A stretch of DNA of 64,000 nt, from NCBI GenBank assembly GCA_964493785.1, contig CAZBPM010000020.1:32895-96894 (forward strand), given 5' to 3'. Positions 51,948 to 61,539 of this stretch are shown in pieces; the stretch's first letter is position 1; every line of letters begins with the position of its first letter. The notes beneath the pieces were generated by a model, which saw nothing but the letters and a program-made list of their open reading frames with translations, ran no database searches and was not told the origin of the DNA. The position numbers and the translations under genes are program-made. Source of the DNA: Hyphomicrobium_A sp964493785. GTDB lineage: Bacteria; Pseudomonadota; Alphaproteobacteria; Rhizobiales; Hyphomicrobiaceae.

Positions 51948-52838
51948 ATGATCGAGGCCCTGCTTTCAACAGCTCGCCATTTCGCGGAGGCGCACGCCGA
52001 TGCGTCAGGCATCGCGCGCTCCCCTATCACCGGGCTCACAATCGTCCGCGCCGCCGCGCCAAGTGGCTTGGACTACGCGATCTCCTGTCCGCTCGTGGCG
52101 CTGGTGCTGCAGGGAAGCAAGGCCGTCACCATGGGCGCGCAGCATTTTGCGTTCTCCGCCGGAGACTCACTCCTCATCACCGCCGACGTGCCCACAGTAA
52201 GCCAGATCACGAGGGCTAGCGTCGCAGCGCCTTACTTCTCGCTCGTGTTTCATCTTGAGCGGGGGGTGATTGCCGAGCTGATGGAAGAGATGAAAGTGGT
52301 GACAGTGACGGAGGGCGGCCCGGTCCAGATCGAGCCGACCGACGCCGAGGTCACCGACGCGGCGCTGCGCCTGATGCGCCTCATCGATCGTCCCGCTTCG
52401 GTTCCGGTTTTGAGTGCCCAGCTCAAGCGCGAGATGCACTACTGGCTGTTGGCGGGCCGGCATGGCCCCGCCCTTCGCCGCCTCGGGTCGGTCGATAGCC
52501 ACGCGCAGCGCATCGGTCGCGCAGTGGCACTGATCCGCGCCGATTTCAAGCAGCCCCTGCCGGTCGAGCGCCTGGCGAATGCGGCCGGCATGAGCCCCTC
52601 GTCGTTTCATCAGCACTTCCGCGCCGTGACGTCGCTCTCGCCGCTGCAGTTCCAAAAGCAGCTACGGCTCATCGAGGCGCGGCGGCTGATGCTGGCCGAG
52701 GGTCTGTCACCCAGCAGCGCCGCATTCGAGGTGGGGTACGAAAGCGTCTCGCAGTTCACGCGCGAATATGGACGCCTGCTCGGCCTCCCGCCGGCTAAGG
52801 ACAGGGAAGCCGCGCGCCGGGCGCAATCGGCCGCCTAG
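51948..52838 (+). CDS. AraC-family transcriptional regulator
   Basis: 296 residues from ATG 51948. The N-terminal half is an AraC_N (YqhC-like) cupin: LDYAISCPLVALVLQGSKAV, FAFSAGDSLLITADVPTVSQ. The C-terminal ~100 residues carry two HTH motifs (VERLANAAGMSPSSFHQHFR and SPSSAAFEVGYESVSQFTRE). YqhC-type regulators respond to aldehydes and control adjacent oxidoreductases, and a divergent SDR gene is present. The intergenic 51814-51947 contains repeated TTGCC half-sites (near 51862-51879), candidate operator elements. Confidence 0.9.
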   Translation: MIEALLSTARHFAEAHADASGIARSPITGLTIVRAAAPSGLDYAISCPLVALVLQGSKAVTMGAQHFAFSAGDSLLITADVPTVSQITRASVAAPYFSLVFHLERGVIAELMEEMKVVTVTEGGPVQIEPTDAEVTDAALRLMRLIDRPASVPVLSAQLKREMHYWLLAGRHGPALRRLGSVDSHAQRIGRAVALIRADFKQPLPVERLANAAGMSPSSFHQHFRAVTSLSPLQFQKQLRLIEARRLMLAEGLSPSSAAFEVGYESVSQFTREYGRLLGLPPAKDREAARRAQSAA

Positions 52839-53125
52839 AAGCCAGGCAGCCTAAGCAAAGTTCCTCGGTTGAGGCCATCGAGATTTCGAGGAGTTCAACA
52901 TCTGATGGCTGGATCAGCTTCAGGAGCGGACGTAGCCGACGATGGGCAACGGTCGCCGTCCACCGGTCAGGCGATGTCGCCTCTTGGGACCGAGCTGCCG
53001 TCGCAATGCCGAGTTTGCGGACGTCGAGGCAAAGCAGCGCAAGGAATTTTCGTCCAGTTCTACCTTAGACCGCTTTACCTTCGAAAGCCGACGTCAGCCC
53101 GACGACGCGGTTCCCTGCGCGTTCG

Positions 53126-53368
53126 TCACTGTGCCGACTTAGGCGATCTTGCCTTCGCGGCCGCCTTGATTGGGGCTGAGGCGCCGACATGGGCCTCCTT
53201 GGGTACCTTCGCCAGCCGGGCAGCTCGAAGGCGCGCGGTTTTCGCGAGAGTGGCAACTCTGTTCGCCTTGTGCTCACGCATTGCCTGCGCGGCGTCTTCC
53301 GCGCGGCGTTCTTTTGCTGCAGCAGCTGAACTTGGCTGCACATGTGTCTTTAAGCCTACTAGCATCAC
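53126..53368 (-). CDS. Small Ala/Lys/Arg-rich protein
   Basis: 80 residues if started at 53368. Composition is Ala 30 percent or so, with Arg/Lys-rich helical heptads (KERRAEDAAQAMREHKANRV, ATLAKTARLRAARLAKVPKE). It looks like a small basic helical protein, perhaps DNA-binding, but the opposite strand also has a long frame and no ribosome site is clear. Low certainty. Confidence 0.35.
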   Translation of the reverse strand: MMLVGLKTHVQPSSAAAAKERRAEDAAQAMREHKANRVATLAKTARLRAARLAKVPKEAHVGASAPIKAAAKARSPKSAQ

Positions 53369-53637
53369 GTCTCGACGGTCACGGAAGCTGATCTACTCGA
53401 TAAGGAGGTCATGGCGGAACTGGTAAGCTTGATTTCGGCTTGTGGCTGGGCAAAGGCCTAACGATGCCCGAAGCGCGAAGTTCCTGGTTATCTCGGAGAC
53501 ATTCGATGACGAGTTCGGGATCGGCACCTATGTGATTGGTGCCTGAGTGTTCGGCTCCGTCGGACATTTCGGAAACGGCGAGGCTTTAAGAGAGCGGCCC
53601 CAAGCGTCGCGCCGGGACCGCTCGATCCACTGCACGC

Positions 53638-53868
53638 TCAGTTGACGTGGATGTGGATTCCCTTGCGCTTACGATAATGATGACGATGGTGGTGATGATG
53701 GCCACGCTTCTTCCAATTGCGGCCCTTGTAGTAGCGCTTATGTCCAACCGTCAGCACATCGCTCGATGCCTTGAGGGCGGTACCCTGGCCAGGCAATGCG
53801 CTGGCGGCCTGGGGAACGGTGAATAGCAACGCAGCGGCAAGGCCGACAGCAGAAAGCGTCTTGATCAT
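53638..53868 (-). CDS. Small exported His-rich protein
   Basis: 76 residues from ATG 53868. Signal peptide with cleavage near QAASA, then KRYYKGRNWKKRGHHHHHRH, HYRKRKGIHIHVN. Twelve or so His and many Arg/Lys in the last 35 residues suggest metal (Ni, Cu, Zn) binding or nucleation in the periplasm; inference from composition. AGGAAGCAC precedes the ATG. No neighbour is linked to it. Confidence 0.7.
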   Translation of the reverse strand: MIKTLSAVGLAAALLFTVPQAASALPGQGTALKASSDVLTVGHKRYYKGRNWKKRGHHHHHRHHYRKRKGIHIHVN

Positions 53869-54022
53869 CGGGTGCTTCCTTTTCCATACTGTTCTGTAAC
53901 TTCCGTAACCCAACACCTCGCGTCCGCATTCGTTCCTGCCCGTCTGCCATAGGCGCAGCGTGCTTTCGCTTTCGACCGATAGTCGCGAGCTTCATCGATG
54001 GTCTCGACTAGCCTCGCCCGTC

Positions 54023-54105
54023 CTATGCCGGTTGTGTCTTCCTATCGATACCAGTGTCGATTGGATCGACGGCCACCACGCACTCGCGTACACCTTTGGT
54101 GCCTA
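54023..54105 (-). pseudogene. Short SDR fragment related to the one at 40945
   Basis: On the minus strand about 27 codons encode GTKGVRECVVAVDPIDTGID then RKTQPA and a stop. This matches GVRVCVVAFGPVDTGIHRKM of the truncated SDR at 40945-41463, in nucleotides as well (about three quarters identical by eye). Nothing else of the gene is recognisable. The rest of the gap 53869-54468 holds only a 34-codon frame at 54256-54360 (+, MSITLVAIELDGQVDTSVD), which is weak. Confidence 0.6.
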
Positions 54106-54468
54106 CTCGAAATACGGTGGCCTCCTGCCTGGGAGTTCAGTTAATCGCAGCGCACGACCTGCTGGCAGTCTATTGACTAGGGCGGCGTGTGGTTATTCCT
54201 GGGCTGTTGATGGCGCCTAGCCTGGTCGCCCCGCGCCGAAGACAGAAGCAGTCTTATGAGCATCACGCTAGTCGCCATCGAACTCGATGGACAAGTCGAC
54301 ACGTCGGTTGATCTCAACATGCACGCTACACCGGTCATAGCGGCCACGCTCAACAACTAGAAGCGGTCCGTACGAACGACAATTCGCTCACCGCGATACG
54401 GCATACTCTCTTGCGCGGCCCCGCCGTTCGATAGAGCATGTCCGTCGGCTTTAGCAGGTGATGCGGCA

Positions 54469-55413
54469 ATGACTTCCAGAATAGTCTTTAGCGCTGGCTG
54501 GATTGTGGGCGTTACCGCAGCGTCGCTGCTGTCCGCAGCGATAACCGATCCCGCGAGTGCCGCTAGGCTGCGCATTTGCCAGACGCAGGAACAGTCGTAC
54601 GAGCAGATCAAACCATCCGCGACGACCCTCGAAATCAACGCCGCGCTGTTCGCCGCTGCGGACAAGCGCTGCTTGGCCTTGGCCCGGCGTCTGCTAGCGG
54701 ATGGTGCGTCCTTGCAGGCGCGTGACCGTTTCGGGGCCATGCCGCTGAGCCGCGCAGCGAAGGCAGGCGACGTTAAAATCGTCGAACTGCTCCTCGATCA
54801 GGGCGCAGAGATCAACGCGCGCGATCTCGACGGCTCTACGGCGCTGTATGCCGCCGCCGAGGCGGGCCGGCGCACGGTGGTCGAAACGCTGATCGCGCGT
54901 GGAGCAGACGTCAACCTTTCGGGCCGTAGTGGACTTACCCCCATCGCAGCTACCGCCTTCAATGGAGATGATCGGCTGATCCAGCTGCTGCTTGAGAAGG
55001 GTGCTGACGCTAACGCGATCGATCGCACCGGGAAATCGGCCATATGCTATGCCGCCGGGCGCGGCTTTCCGGCGGTGGTGCGTCGGCTCCTCGACAACGG
55101 CGTCGACGTCAACCGGCGCTATGGCAACGATCTCACCGTGTTGATGTGGGCCGCCGGTTACAGCGAGGAAGCCGGCACCGCCGACATGGACGAGATTATC
55201 AGGCTGCTCATCGAGCGCGGCGCGCGACTTGACGAGCGCGACGATCGTGGTCGAACGGCGCTGATGATCGCGTCTGCCGTAGGACACGCCGACACAGCCG
55301 AATTGCTGATCAGCAGCGGCGCCGACACCGCGGCGCGCGACAAGCTGGGCAAGTCTGCAGGTGATCTTGCCTCGAGCGAGGCGCTACGCGCGCGCTTCGC
55401 AACCAAGCAGTGA
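54469..55413 (+). CDS. Exported ankyrin-repeat protein
   Basis: 314 residues. A signal peptide covers about residues 1-31 (ending DPASAA). Six to seven ankyrin repeats follow, for example SRAAKAGDVKIVELLLDQGA, YAAAEAGRRTVVETLIARGA, ATAFNGDDRLIQLLLEKGAD, and MIASAVGHADTAELLISSGA. Two Cys in RICQTQ and DKRCLAL. Ankyrin proteins mediate protein contacts; here it would act in the periplasm. It is convergent with the cytochrome c gene, whose stop is 12 bp away, and a similar trio (PQQ dehydrogenase, cytochrome, ankyrin) suggests a link to alcohol oxidation. Confidence 0.85.
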   Translation: MTSRIVFSAGWIVGVTAASLLSAAITDPASAARLRICQTQEQSYEQIKPSATTLEINAALFAAADKRCLALARRLLADGASLQARDRFGAMPLSRAAKAGDVKIVELLLDQGAEINARDLDGSTALYAAAEAGRRTVVETLIARGADVNLSGRSGLTPIAATAFNGDDRLIQLLLEKGADANAIDRTGKSAICYAAGRGFPAVVRRLLDNGVDVNRRYGNDLTVLMWAAGYSEEAGTADMDEIIRLLIERGARLDERDDRGRTALMIASAVGHADTAELLISSGADTAARDKLGKSAGDLASSEALRARFATKQ

Positions 55414-55425
55414 ACCGGCCGCGGT

Positions 55426-56049
55426 TCAGCGGCCGTTGCTGCTGCCCAAAATCCGAAGGCTCGCGGCATATTGCGAGATGGCGTCAATATCGTCTGGCGA
55501 GATGGCCTTCATGAGGTCGGACATGCCGGGATTGTTACCGCGGCTGCCGTCGCGGAAGGCGAGCATCGTTTGCTTTAGGTACGCCTGCTGCTGACCCGCG
55601 AGACGCGCCGTCGTGCCGTCGCCCTGCAGCTGATCGAGGTGGCAGCTTGGGCAGCCGATCGAGCCGATGGCCGTCAGCGCCTTTTTCGATACATCATCGC
55701 TCGGCGACGGCTGCTGCAGATTCGGCCAGGATTTCTTGGAGAAGTACGCGGCCAGAGCCTTCATCTCATCCTTGGTCAGATCCGCGGCAATGGCCGACAT
55801 CTGATCGTTCTTGCGCGTCCCCTTATTGAAGTCGCGCAAGTTGAGATAGAGGTATCCCTCGTTTTGTCCCCAGATCACCGGCGTCGTCTTCTCTGGCGGA
55901 ACGCCCGCCTCTCCGTGGCAGGCGGAACAGACCTGGGCCTTCTCCTCGATCGGATCGGTCGGCGCCTGTGCCATCGCGGTGGCTGGGATTAGCGAGAGTG
56001 CCGCCAGCCAAGCCATGCGGCGGCCAATGCCACGAACGCGCTGCTGCAT
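55426..56049 (-). CDS. Exported diheme cytochrome c (c4 type)
   Basis: 207 residues with a signal peptide (cut near AMAQA). Two heme motifs: AQVCSACHGEAGVP (about residue 38) and IGCPSCHLDQLQG (about residue 133), each in a domain of ~85 residues, with methionines for the sixth ligand in NDQMSAIAADLT and NPGMSDLMKAIS. This is the cytochrome c4-like layout. It begins 94 bp after the PQQ dehydrogenase and is very likely its electron acceptor in the periplasm. Confidence 0.88.
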   Translation of the reverse strand: MQQRVRGIGRRMAWLAALSLIPATAMAQAPTDPIEEKAQVCSACHGEAGVPPEKTTPVIWGQNEGYLYLNLRDFNKGTRKNDQMSAIAADLTKDEMKALAAYFSKKSWPNLQQPSPSDDVSKKALTAIGSIGCPSCHLDQLQGDGTTARLAGQQQAYLKQTMLAFRDGSRGNNPGMSDLMKAISPDDIDAISQYAASLRILGSSNGR

Positions 56050-56143
56050 GTCTCGTGCTCCTTGAACCTCAAATGCAGAGACGGGGCACGATGGGCCCCG
56101 TCCAGTAATATAGGCCTACGAGTGCTCAAGCGAGCGCAGCGCC

Positions 56144-57862
56144 TCAATCGATCGTGAACGCGATGATGTTGTTGCCGCGCTTGAAGTCGATCTGCGTGTT
56201 ACCGCCCGCACCGACGACAACGTACTGCTTGCCATCCACGGAGTACGACGAAGCTGGAGCGTTGACGCCGGCACCAGCCTGGAACGACCACAGCACTTTG
56301 CCGTCGCTTGCGTCATAGGCTCGGAACCAGCCGTTGGCTTCACCCGTAAACATGAGCCCGCCAGCGGTGGTGAAAGCGCCGCCCATCATGGGTTGCGGTG
56401 TCTTCACCTGCCACTTGATCTTGCCCGTGTTGTAGTCCACGGCGGTGATGTTGCCGAACTGCTCTTCGGTCGGGATCACCTTGAAGGCGCCACCAAGCCA
56501 AAGTTTGCCGTCGGGGTAAGCCGAGCTCTCGACGTGGTAGGTCATCGGCTGATGCAGGTTGACCGCATACGTCAGTCCAAGATCAGGGTTGACTGCCATT
56601 GGCGACCACTCGACGCCTCCGTTGGCTCCGGGAAGCATCCGTGCGCCGTCTTTAGTTGGCAGCACCCACATGTTCTCCTGCGCCACCATGGCGTCGGAGA
56701 AGCGGATGAGGCTGCAATCGTCGCGGTTGTGCACGTATACGTGGCCCGTCTTGCCGCCATGAATAACGCCAGGAACGGTCTTCCCGTCCTTATTCGTGAC
56801 GTCGACGAGGATCGGCGGGCTTACCGCGTCGAGGTCCCACACGTCATGCGCGATATACTGGAAGTGGCATACGTACTTGCCTGTTTCCAGATCGAGCGCG
56901 ACGAGCGAGTCCGTATAGAGGTTGTCGCCGGGACGCAGAGATCCGTCGAGATCGGGCGAAGGGTTGCCGACAACGAAGTAAATGCGGTTGGTCTTCAGAT
57001 CGACTGCCGGATTCTGCCAAACGCCGCCGCCGAGCGTTTTGTATGGGTCCCCCAGCTTTTCGTAAGCGGCCTTCTCCGCTGCGATATCGCGATGCATGTC
57101 GCGTCCAGTGGCGTCGTGCGTTGCCCACACACCGACCGACTTTTCAGGGATCGTATCGAAGTTCCAAACTTGCTTGCCGGTCTCGGCGTCGTAGGCACGA
57201 ACAAAACCGCGGATGCCGTACTCGCCGCCGTTGGTGCCGATGAGGATCTTGCCGTTGACCGCTGTCGGCGCCATCGTCTCGCTGTAGCCGAGCTCAGGAT
57301 CGGCGATCTCCGTCTCCCATACGAGACTTCCTGTCTTGGCATCGAGTGCCAATAGCTTGGCGTCGAGGGTCGCCATGTAGACCTTGTCGCCAGTCACCGC
57401 CACGCCGCGATTGTTGGGGCCGCAGCAGTACGTCGTGATCGGCCCCATCTTGTGCTTGTAATGCCAGTATTGCTCGCCGGTTTTGGCGTTCAACGCGTAG
57501 ACATGATTGAAGGCCGTCGTCACATACATGACCCCATCGACGACGATAGGCGTCGTCTCGAGCGACTCCTTCACTTCAGTCTGGAAGATCCACGCCGGAT
57601 GTAGCTTGCCGACGTTCGTGGTGTCGATCTGCTTGCCGGGGAAGTAGCGCGTCTGATCGTAGTTGCCGTTGGTGTGCAGGAAGTTGGTGCTATCGCTAGC
57701 GGCCGCGCTCAGTTGTTCTTGTGTCACCGTCGTGGCCGGGGCGTTGGTGGCCGCCTTTGCCGTCACATGCTCGATTTCTTGAGCACTGACGGTGCTTATT
57801 GCAGCGCAACCTATTGCCGCTCGGCACAGTGCGCGAACGAGACTTTTTTTCCCAATTTGCAT
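56144..57862 (-). CDS. PQQ-dependent alcohol dehydrogenase, lanthanide-type signature
   Basis: 572 residues from ATG 57862, with GGGAG six bases upstream; the longer frame to 57970 is rejected. A signal peptide ends near VSAQ. The beta-propeller repeats run throughout (NGYDQTRY-like start, GGEYGIRGFVRAYDAETGKQ). The vicinal disulfide pair is TTYCCGPNNRG and the catalytic Asp lies in AHDVWDLDAVSPP. The residue two after the catalytic Asp is Asp, the D-x-D pattern of lanthanide-dependent (XoxF-like) enzymes rather than the Ala/Ser of calcium enzymes. No heme domain. It oxidises alcohols in the periplasm and would pass electrons to the cytochrome c next to it. It is divergent from ORF 58153. Confidence 0.88.
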   Translation of the reverse strand: MQIGKKSLVRALCRAAIGCAAISTVSAQEIEHVTAKAATNAPATTVTQEQLSAAASDSTNFLHTNGNYDQTRYFPGKQIDTTNVGKLHPAWIFQTEVKESLETTPIVVDGVMYVTTAFNHVYALNAKTGEQYWHYKHKMGPITTYCCGPNNRGVAVTGDKVYMATLDAKLLALDAKTGSLVWETEIADPELGYSETMAPTAVNGKILIGTNGGEYGIRGFVRAYDAETGKQVWNFDTIPEKSVGVWATHDATGRDMHRDIAAEKAAYEKLGDPYKTLGGGVWQNPAVDLKTNRIYFVVGNPSPDLDGSLRPGDNLYTDSLVALDLETGKYVCHFQYIAHDVWDLDAVSPPILVDVTNKDGKTVPGVIHGGKTGHVYVHNRDDCSLIRFSDAMVAQENMWVLPTKDGARMLPGANGGVEWSPMAVNPDLGLTYAVNLHQPMTYHVESSAYPDGKLWLGGAFKVIPTEEQFGNITAVDYNTGKIKWQVKTPQPMMGGAFTTAGGLMFTGEANGWFRAYDASDGKVLWSFQAGAGVNAPASSYSVDGKQYVVVGAGGNTQIDFKRGNNIIAFTID

Positions 57863-58152
57863 CGTTTTCTCCCAGTCCCGCGGCTGAACATGGCGGGGTA
57901 AAAGGCCAGCTCTCACGGTGAGCCTAAGCGGGAACTTTGAGACACTGCGCTTGCCATTCTTTCCTGTCAACGAAGCATAAGTCGCCCGTTTTCGATGCGG
58001 GCAGAAAATCGATCACGCCTTCTCTCGCCCGGTAGGCTTGCGCGCGAACGCATCCCTGGTCTGCGATCAAGCAAAGCAGTCATCGGCGGCTATCGAAGGT
58101 CGGCCATGAATTCATTCGTAGCTGGGCGAGACAATCTCGCCTTCCCCGAGCA

Positions 58153-58482
58153 GTGCGTCTGAAGCTTTCATTGCTCGTCGTCGCAGTGAGCGCCTCGTCG
58201 GCTCGCGCCGAACCAACGCAGACCACCGTGCGCTACCTCGGCAACGTGATCGACGATGCGGTCGGAATCGCGTGGAAAATTGAATCTGACGGCCGGTTTA
58301 CTTAAACCAGCGGACTTGGTCGGCGATCATCCAGCGGGGCGCCGAACACTCGCTGCGATGACAACTTTTGGGACTTAGAGCCAACCGGTAGAGGCGCAGA
58401 GGAACTGGATTTCTCCGCCGTCGGGCTTTACGACCGTATGGTGCGCTGTCCGCTCACCACCCTGGACCGGCCTGCGGGATAA
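58153..58482 (+). pseudogene. Possible exported protein gene with one in-frame stop
   Basis: From GTG 58153 the frame encodes a signal-like start (LKLSLLVVAVSASSARAEPT) and TTVRYLGNVIDDAVGIAWKI, then hits TAA at 58303. The same frame continues open to 58482 with NFWDLEPTGRGAEELDFSAV and GLYDRMVRCPLTTLDRP. The smooth continuation suggests one gene broken by a stop. No family is recognised. The rest of the gap 57863-58568 must contain the dehydrogenase promoter, but no consensus is obvious. Confidence 0.4.
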
Positions 58483-58568
58483 CGGACTTTGTACGACGTG
58501 ACTATCCTTCTAACCTGGCCAGATGTAGCTCACCGATGCTGCCTATCCTCGCACGACGGAACACCACC

Positions 58569-59409
58569 ATGCTGAGCATCGAGGAAGCCAGGAAGATCAT
58601 GGCAGCTGGCCTCGGACGGGCGGAGCTGGAGTTCGTCGCGTCGATCACGGCGCCGCTCTATTGGGTGACGCCGGCAGCCGACAGCGTAGGGCTCGTCGCG
58701 CGCAACGGCTCGGCGTTCTTTCTTGACGTTTGGGGAGGGCCTGTTTGGCGTGACGGCGGCGCACGTCATCCGCGGCATGGAAAAAGCTTGCGCTTTACCC
58801 GGTCCGGTAGCCTGCCAGATCGGCGACGACGTGCGCTTCGATCCCGGCGGTAAGCACGGCTTGATCGCCATAGACGATGACATCGACCTCGCGACGTTCC
58901 GCATCTCGGCTACGGAGGTGCGCTCGATCGGCAAGACAGTGCTGACCGGCTACCAGAAGGAATGGCCCCCTTCGCCGCCGCAGCGGGATCGCGGCGTCAC
59001 CTACGCGGGCTTTCCAGGCGTATCGCAGCTATGGCTGTCGCGACGGGAGATTTCATTTGGGATTTGCCCCGGCGGTGGGGTGGCGTCGAGCGTCAGCGAA
59101 ACGGATGTAAGCAGTCTCATCGAACGTCAGCACATGATGGACATAATGGCCGCTGGCCTGCCGCCTGAAGACTTCGATTTTCGCGGCATCAGCGGAGGTC
59201 CCATGCTCACCATGATCGAGAACAAGGGATTGCGCAGCTGGCAGCTGGCTGGCGTTCTTTACGAGGGCCCCAACCCATCGGACGATGCCGCGCAGGCGAT
59301 CGCCGGCCTGGAGATCATCCGTGCGCGCCGGGCGCATTTCCTGTTGCCCAATGGCAACCTCGACGTCCGCCGCTGGGCTCATGCCAAAGGCTGGTCGGCC
59401 GACCGTTGA
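58569..59409 (+). pseudogene. Trypsin-like serine protease broken by a one-base frameshift
   Basis: From ATG 58569 one frame encodes LSIEEARKIMAAGLGRAELE and GLVARNGSAFFLD. The protein then continues one base later as FGEGLFGVTAAHVIRGMEKA; the extra base is G at about 58728. The triad is complete: His in VTAAHVI, Asp in DDDIDLATFRIS, Ser in FRGISGGPMLT. About 280 residues in total. Either a real recent inactivation or a sequencing error. It stands between the PQQ region and an ABC exporter. Confidence 0.75.
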
Positions 59410-59625
59410 GGATCAATCGCTGCCATTGAGCCATCGATTTCTGAGCAGCTTTGTCCACGCAAGCGGACGTGATCAGCGCCGTCACAATGGTGCCCACCCT
59501 TTTGGCGCCGACTTCCGTTTATGGGACGAACCTGCCTAACTGGCCGAGCCTGCACACGCCTGCTGAAGCTGTCCTGTCTCGTGTCCAATCACGGCAGTCT
59601 GTGGACGACAGGCGACAGCAGTGTC

Positions 59626-61539
59626 CTAGCGATAGCCCGCGGCTTGCAGTTCGAAGAGTTCCGAATAGCGGCCCGGCTGGGCGACGAGTTCCTCGTGTGT
59701 TCCCGACGCTTCGACCCTGCCGTCCTGCAGCACCAGTATGCGATCGGCCATGCGCACGCTGGAGAACCGGTGCGAGATCAGGATGGCCGTCTTGCCTTGG
59801 CTCAGCTCCTTGAAGCGCCGGAACACCTCGAATTCGGAGCGGGCATCGAGCGCTGCGGTCGGCTCATCGAGAATGACCACCGGGGCTTCCCGCATATAGG
59901 CCCGGGCGATAGCGATCTTCTGCCACTCGCCGCCGGACAGCTCTACCCCGTTCTTAAAGCGCTTGCCGATCATCTGATCGTAGCCGAAGGGCAATTTCCC
60001 TATCACGTCGTCGGCAAGACTGCGCCGTGCCGCCTGCTCGATGCGTGCGTGCTCATCACGCGCTCCAATCCTGCCGACGGCGATGTTGTCGGAAGCGGTC
60101 AGGTTGTAGCGGACGAAATCCTGGAATATGACGCCAATATTGCCGCGCAGTTCCTCCAGGTTGTACTCGCGCAGGTCGCGCCCATCGAGCAGGATGCGGC
60201 CCTCGTCCGGATCGTAGAGGCGCGTCAGAAGCTTCACCAACGTCGTCTTGCCAGCGCCATTCTCGCCCACCAGCGCCAGGACCTCGCCCGACTTCAACGT
60301 GAAGGAGAGGCCGCGTACCGCCCATCGATCGGCGCCCGGGTAGATGAACCCGACGTTCTCGAACACGAAGCCTTCGCGGATGGGCGTTGGAAACGGCAGC
60401 GGGTTGTCGGGCGAGTGAATCTCCGGCTCGACCTCGAAGAACGAGAACAGGTCGTTGAGGTAGAGCGCCTGACCGGCGACAGTTGAAAAGCCCGACAGCA
60501 GCCCTTCGAGAAGATTGCGCAGGCGGCGAAACGAACCCGCGAGGAACGTCAGATCGCCGATGGAAAACTGGCCGGCCAGCGTGCGCCACACGATGTAAGC
60601 ATAGGCGAGATAGTAGCCGATGGTGCCCACCGCGGTGAAAACGCCACCCCATCCAGCACGTTTCAGCGCTAGCCTGCGGTTGGCAGCGTAGGCCTCGGTG
60701 GCTAACCGCTTATAGCGGTCGATGAGAAAGCCGTTGAGGCCGAAAATCTTGACTTCCTTGGCTGTCTCGGCGCTGGCCGCCGTCTGACGAACGTAGTCGA
60801 GTTCACGGCGCTCGGGCGTGCGCAGATAATCCAGCGAATAGCTCTGCGCATTGAAGTGCGCTTCGCCTAGGAAGGCCGGAATCAGCGCGACAAACAACAG
60901 AACGATGAGCCACGGCGCATAGATGAGCAGCCCGGCCGCGAAGCTCACGACTGTCACGATGTCTTGTGCCTGCGAAAACAACTGCCCCATCAGCGTCATG
61001 CGTCCGCTGGTCTGCCGGCGCGCACGTTCGAGCTGATCCTGGAAGTCAGCGTCCTCGAAATCTTCTAGATCAAGTTTCGCGGCATGCTCCATGAGGCGGA
61101 CGCTCGACGCGTTGGACACGCGTTCCGCCAGAAGGCTGTCAATCAGTGAAACGACGCGGCCAAGAACGTCGGCTAGAACGGCGAACGCAAACTCGATGCC
61201 GAGCAGCAGGCCGAGCCAGCTCAGCTGGCCGCTCTGCAACCACTCCTGTAACGACTGGGGACGGTCCGGCAATTGGACGAGCCGAACCACATCGTCGATG
61301 ATCAACTTGCCGACGTAGAGCGTCGCCACCGGCAGCAGCGCCCGCACCAGTCGTAGTAGAAGCGATGCTGCGGTGAGCTGGGGGCTGGTACGCCAAACCA
61401 TAACAAGGAACGGGCGCAGGTTTCGCAGCGCGCCGACCCTTTCCTTCATGGATTTCTTGCCGAGTGGCGGCATGCCTCTCTCGGGGCTGGCGAAGGCGCC
61501 GGAAGCTTGCCGTCCGCCGCTGCTGTACTGCCTCGCCAT
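59626..61539 (-). CDS. ABC transporter, fused membrane and ATPase domains
   Basis: 637 residues, GGGAGA before ATG 61539. The membrane part has about six helices (residues 45-340). The ATPase follows: Walker A LALVGENGAGKTTLVKLL, Q-loop GVIFQDFVRYNL, signature VELSGGEWQKIAIARAY, Walker B APVVILDEPTAALDA and H-loop AILISHRFSS. Two copies would form an exporter. The type-1 exporter fold is clear but the cargo is unknown. An N-terminal ~35-residue basic extension is unusual. Alone, leftward. Confidence 0.9.
   Translation of the reverse strand: MARQYSSGGRQASGAFASPERGMPPLGKKSMKERVGALRNLRPFLVMVWRTSPQLTAASLLLRLVRALLPVATLYVGKLIIDDVVRLVQLPDRPQSLQEWLQSGQLSWLGLLLGIEFAFAVLADVLGRVVSLIDSLLAERVSNASSVRLMEHAAKLDLEDFEDADFQDQLERARRQTSGRMTLMGQLFSQAQDIVTVVSFAAGLLIYAPWLIVLLFVALIPAFLGEAHFNAQSYSLDYLRTPERRELDYVRQTAASAETAKEVKIFGLNGFLIDRYKRLATEAYAANRRLALKRAGWGGVFTAVGTIGYYLAYAYIVWRTLAGQFSIGDLTFLAGSFRRLRNLLEGLLSGFSTVAGQALYLNDLFSFFEVEPEIHSPDNPLPFPTPIREGFVFENVGFIYPGADRWAVRGLSFTLKSGEVLALVGENGAGKTTLVKLLTRLYDPDEGRILLDGRDLREYNLEELRGNIGVIFQDFVRYNLTASDNIAVGRIGARDEHARIEQAARRSLADDVIGKLPFGYDQMIGKRFKNGVELSGGEWQKIAIARAYMREAPVVILDEPTAALDARSEFEVFRRFKELSQGKTAILISHRFSSVRMADRILVLQDGRVEASGTHEELVAQPGRYSELFELQAAGYR

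Noticed and set aside
52869..53426. 185-codon plus-strand frame
   Set aside because: Arg/Ala-rich, no ribosome site and no family pattern; the minus-strand frame at 53126-53368 is slightly more protein-like.
59521..60486. 321-codon plus-strand frame over the ABC ATPase domain
   Set aside because: Antisense to Walker and signature motifs; no ribosome site.
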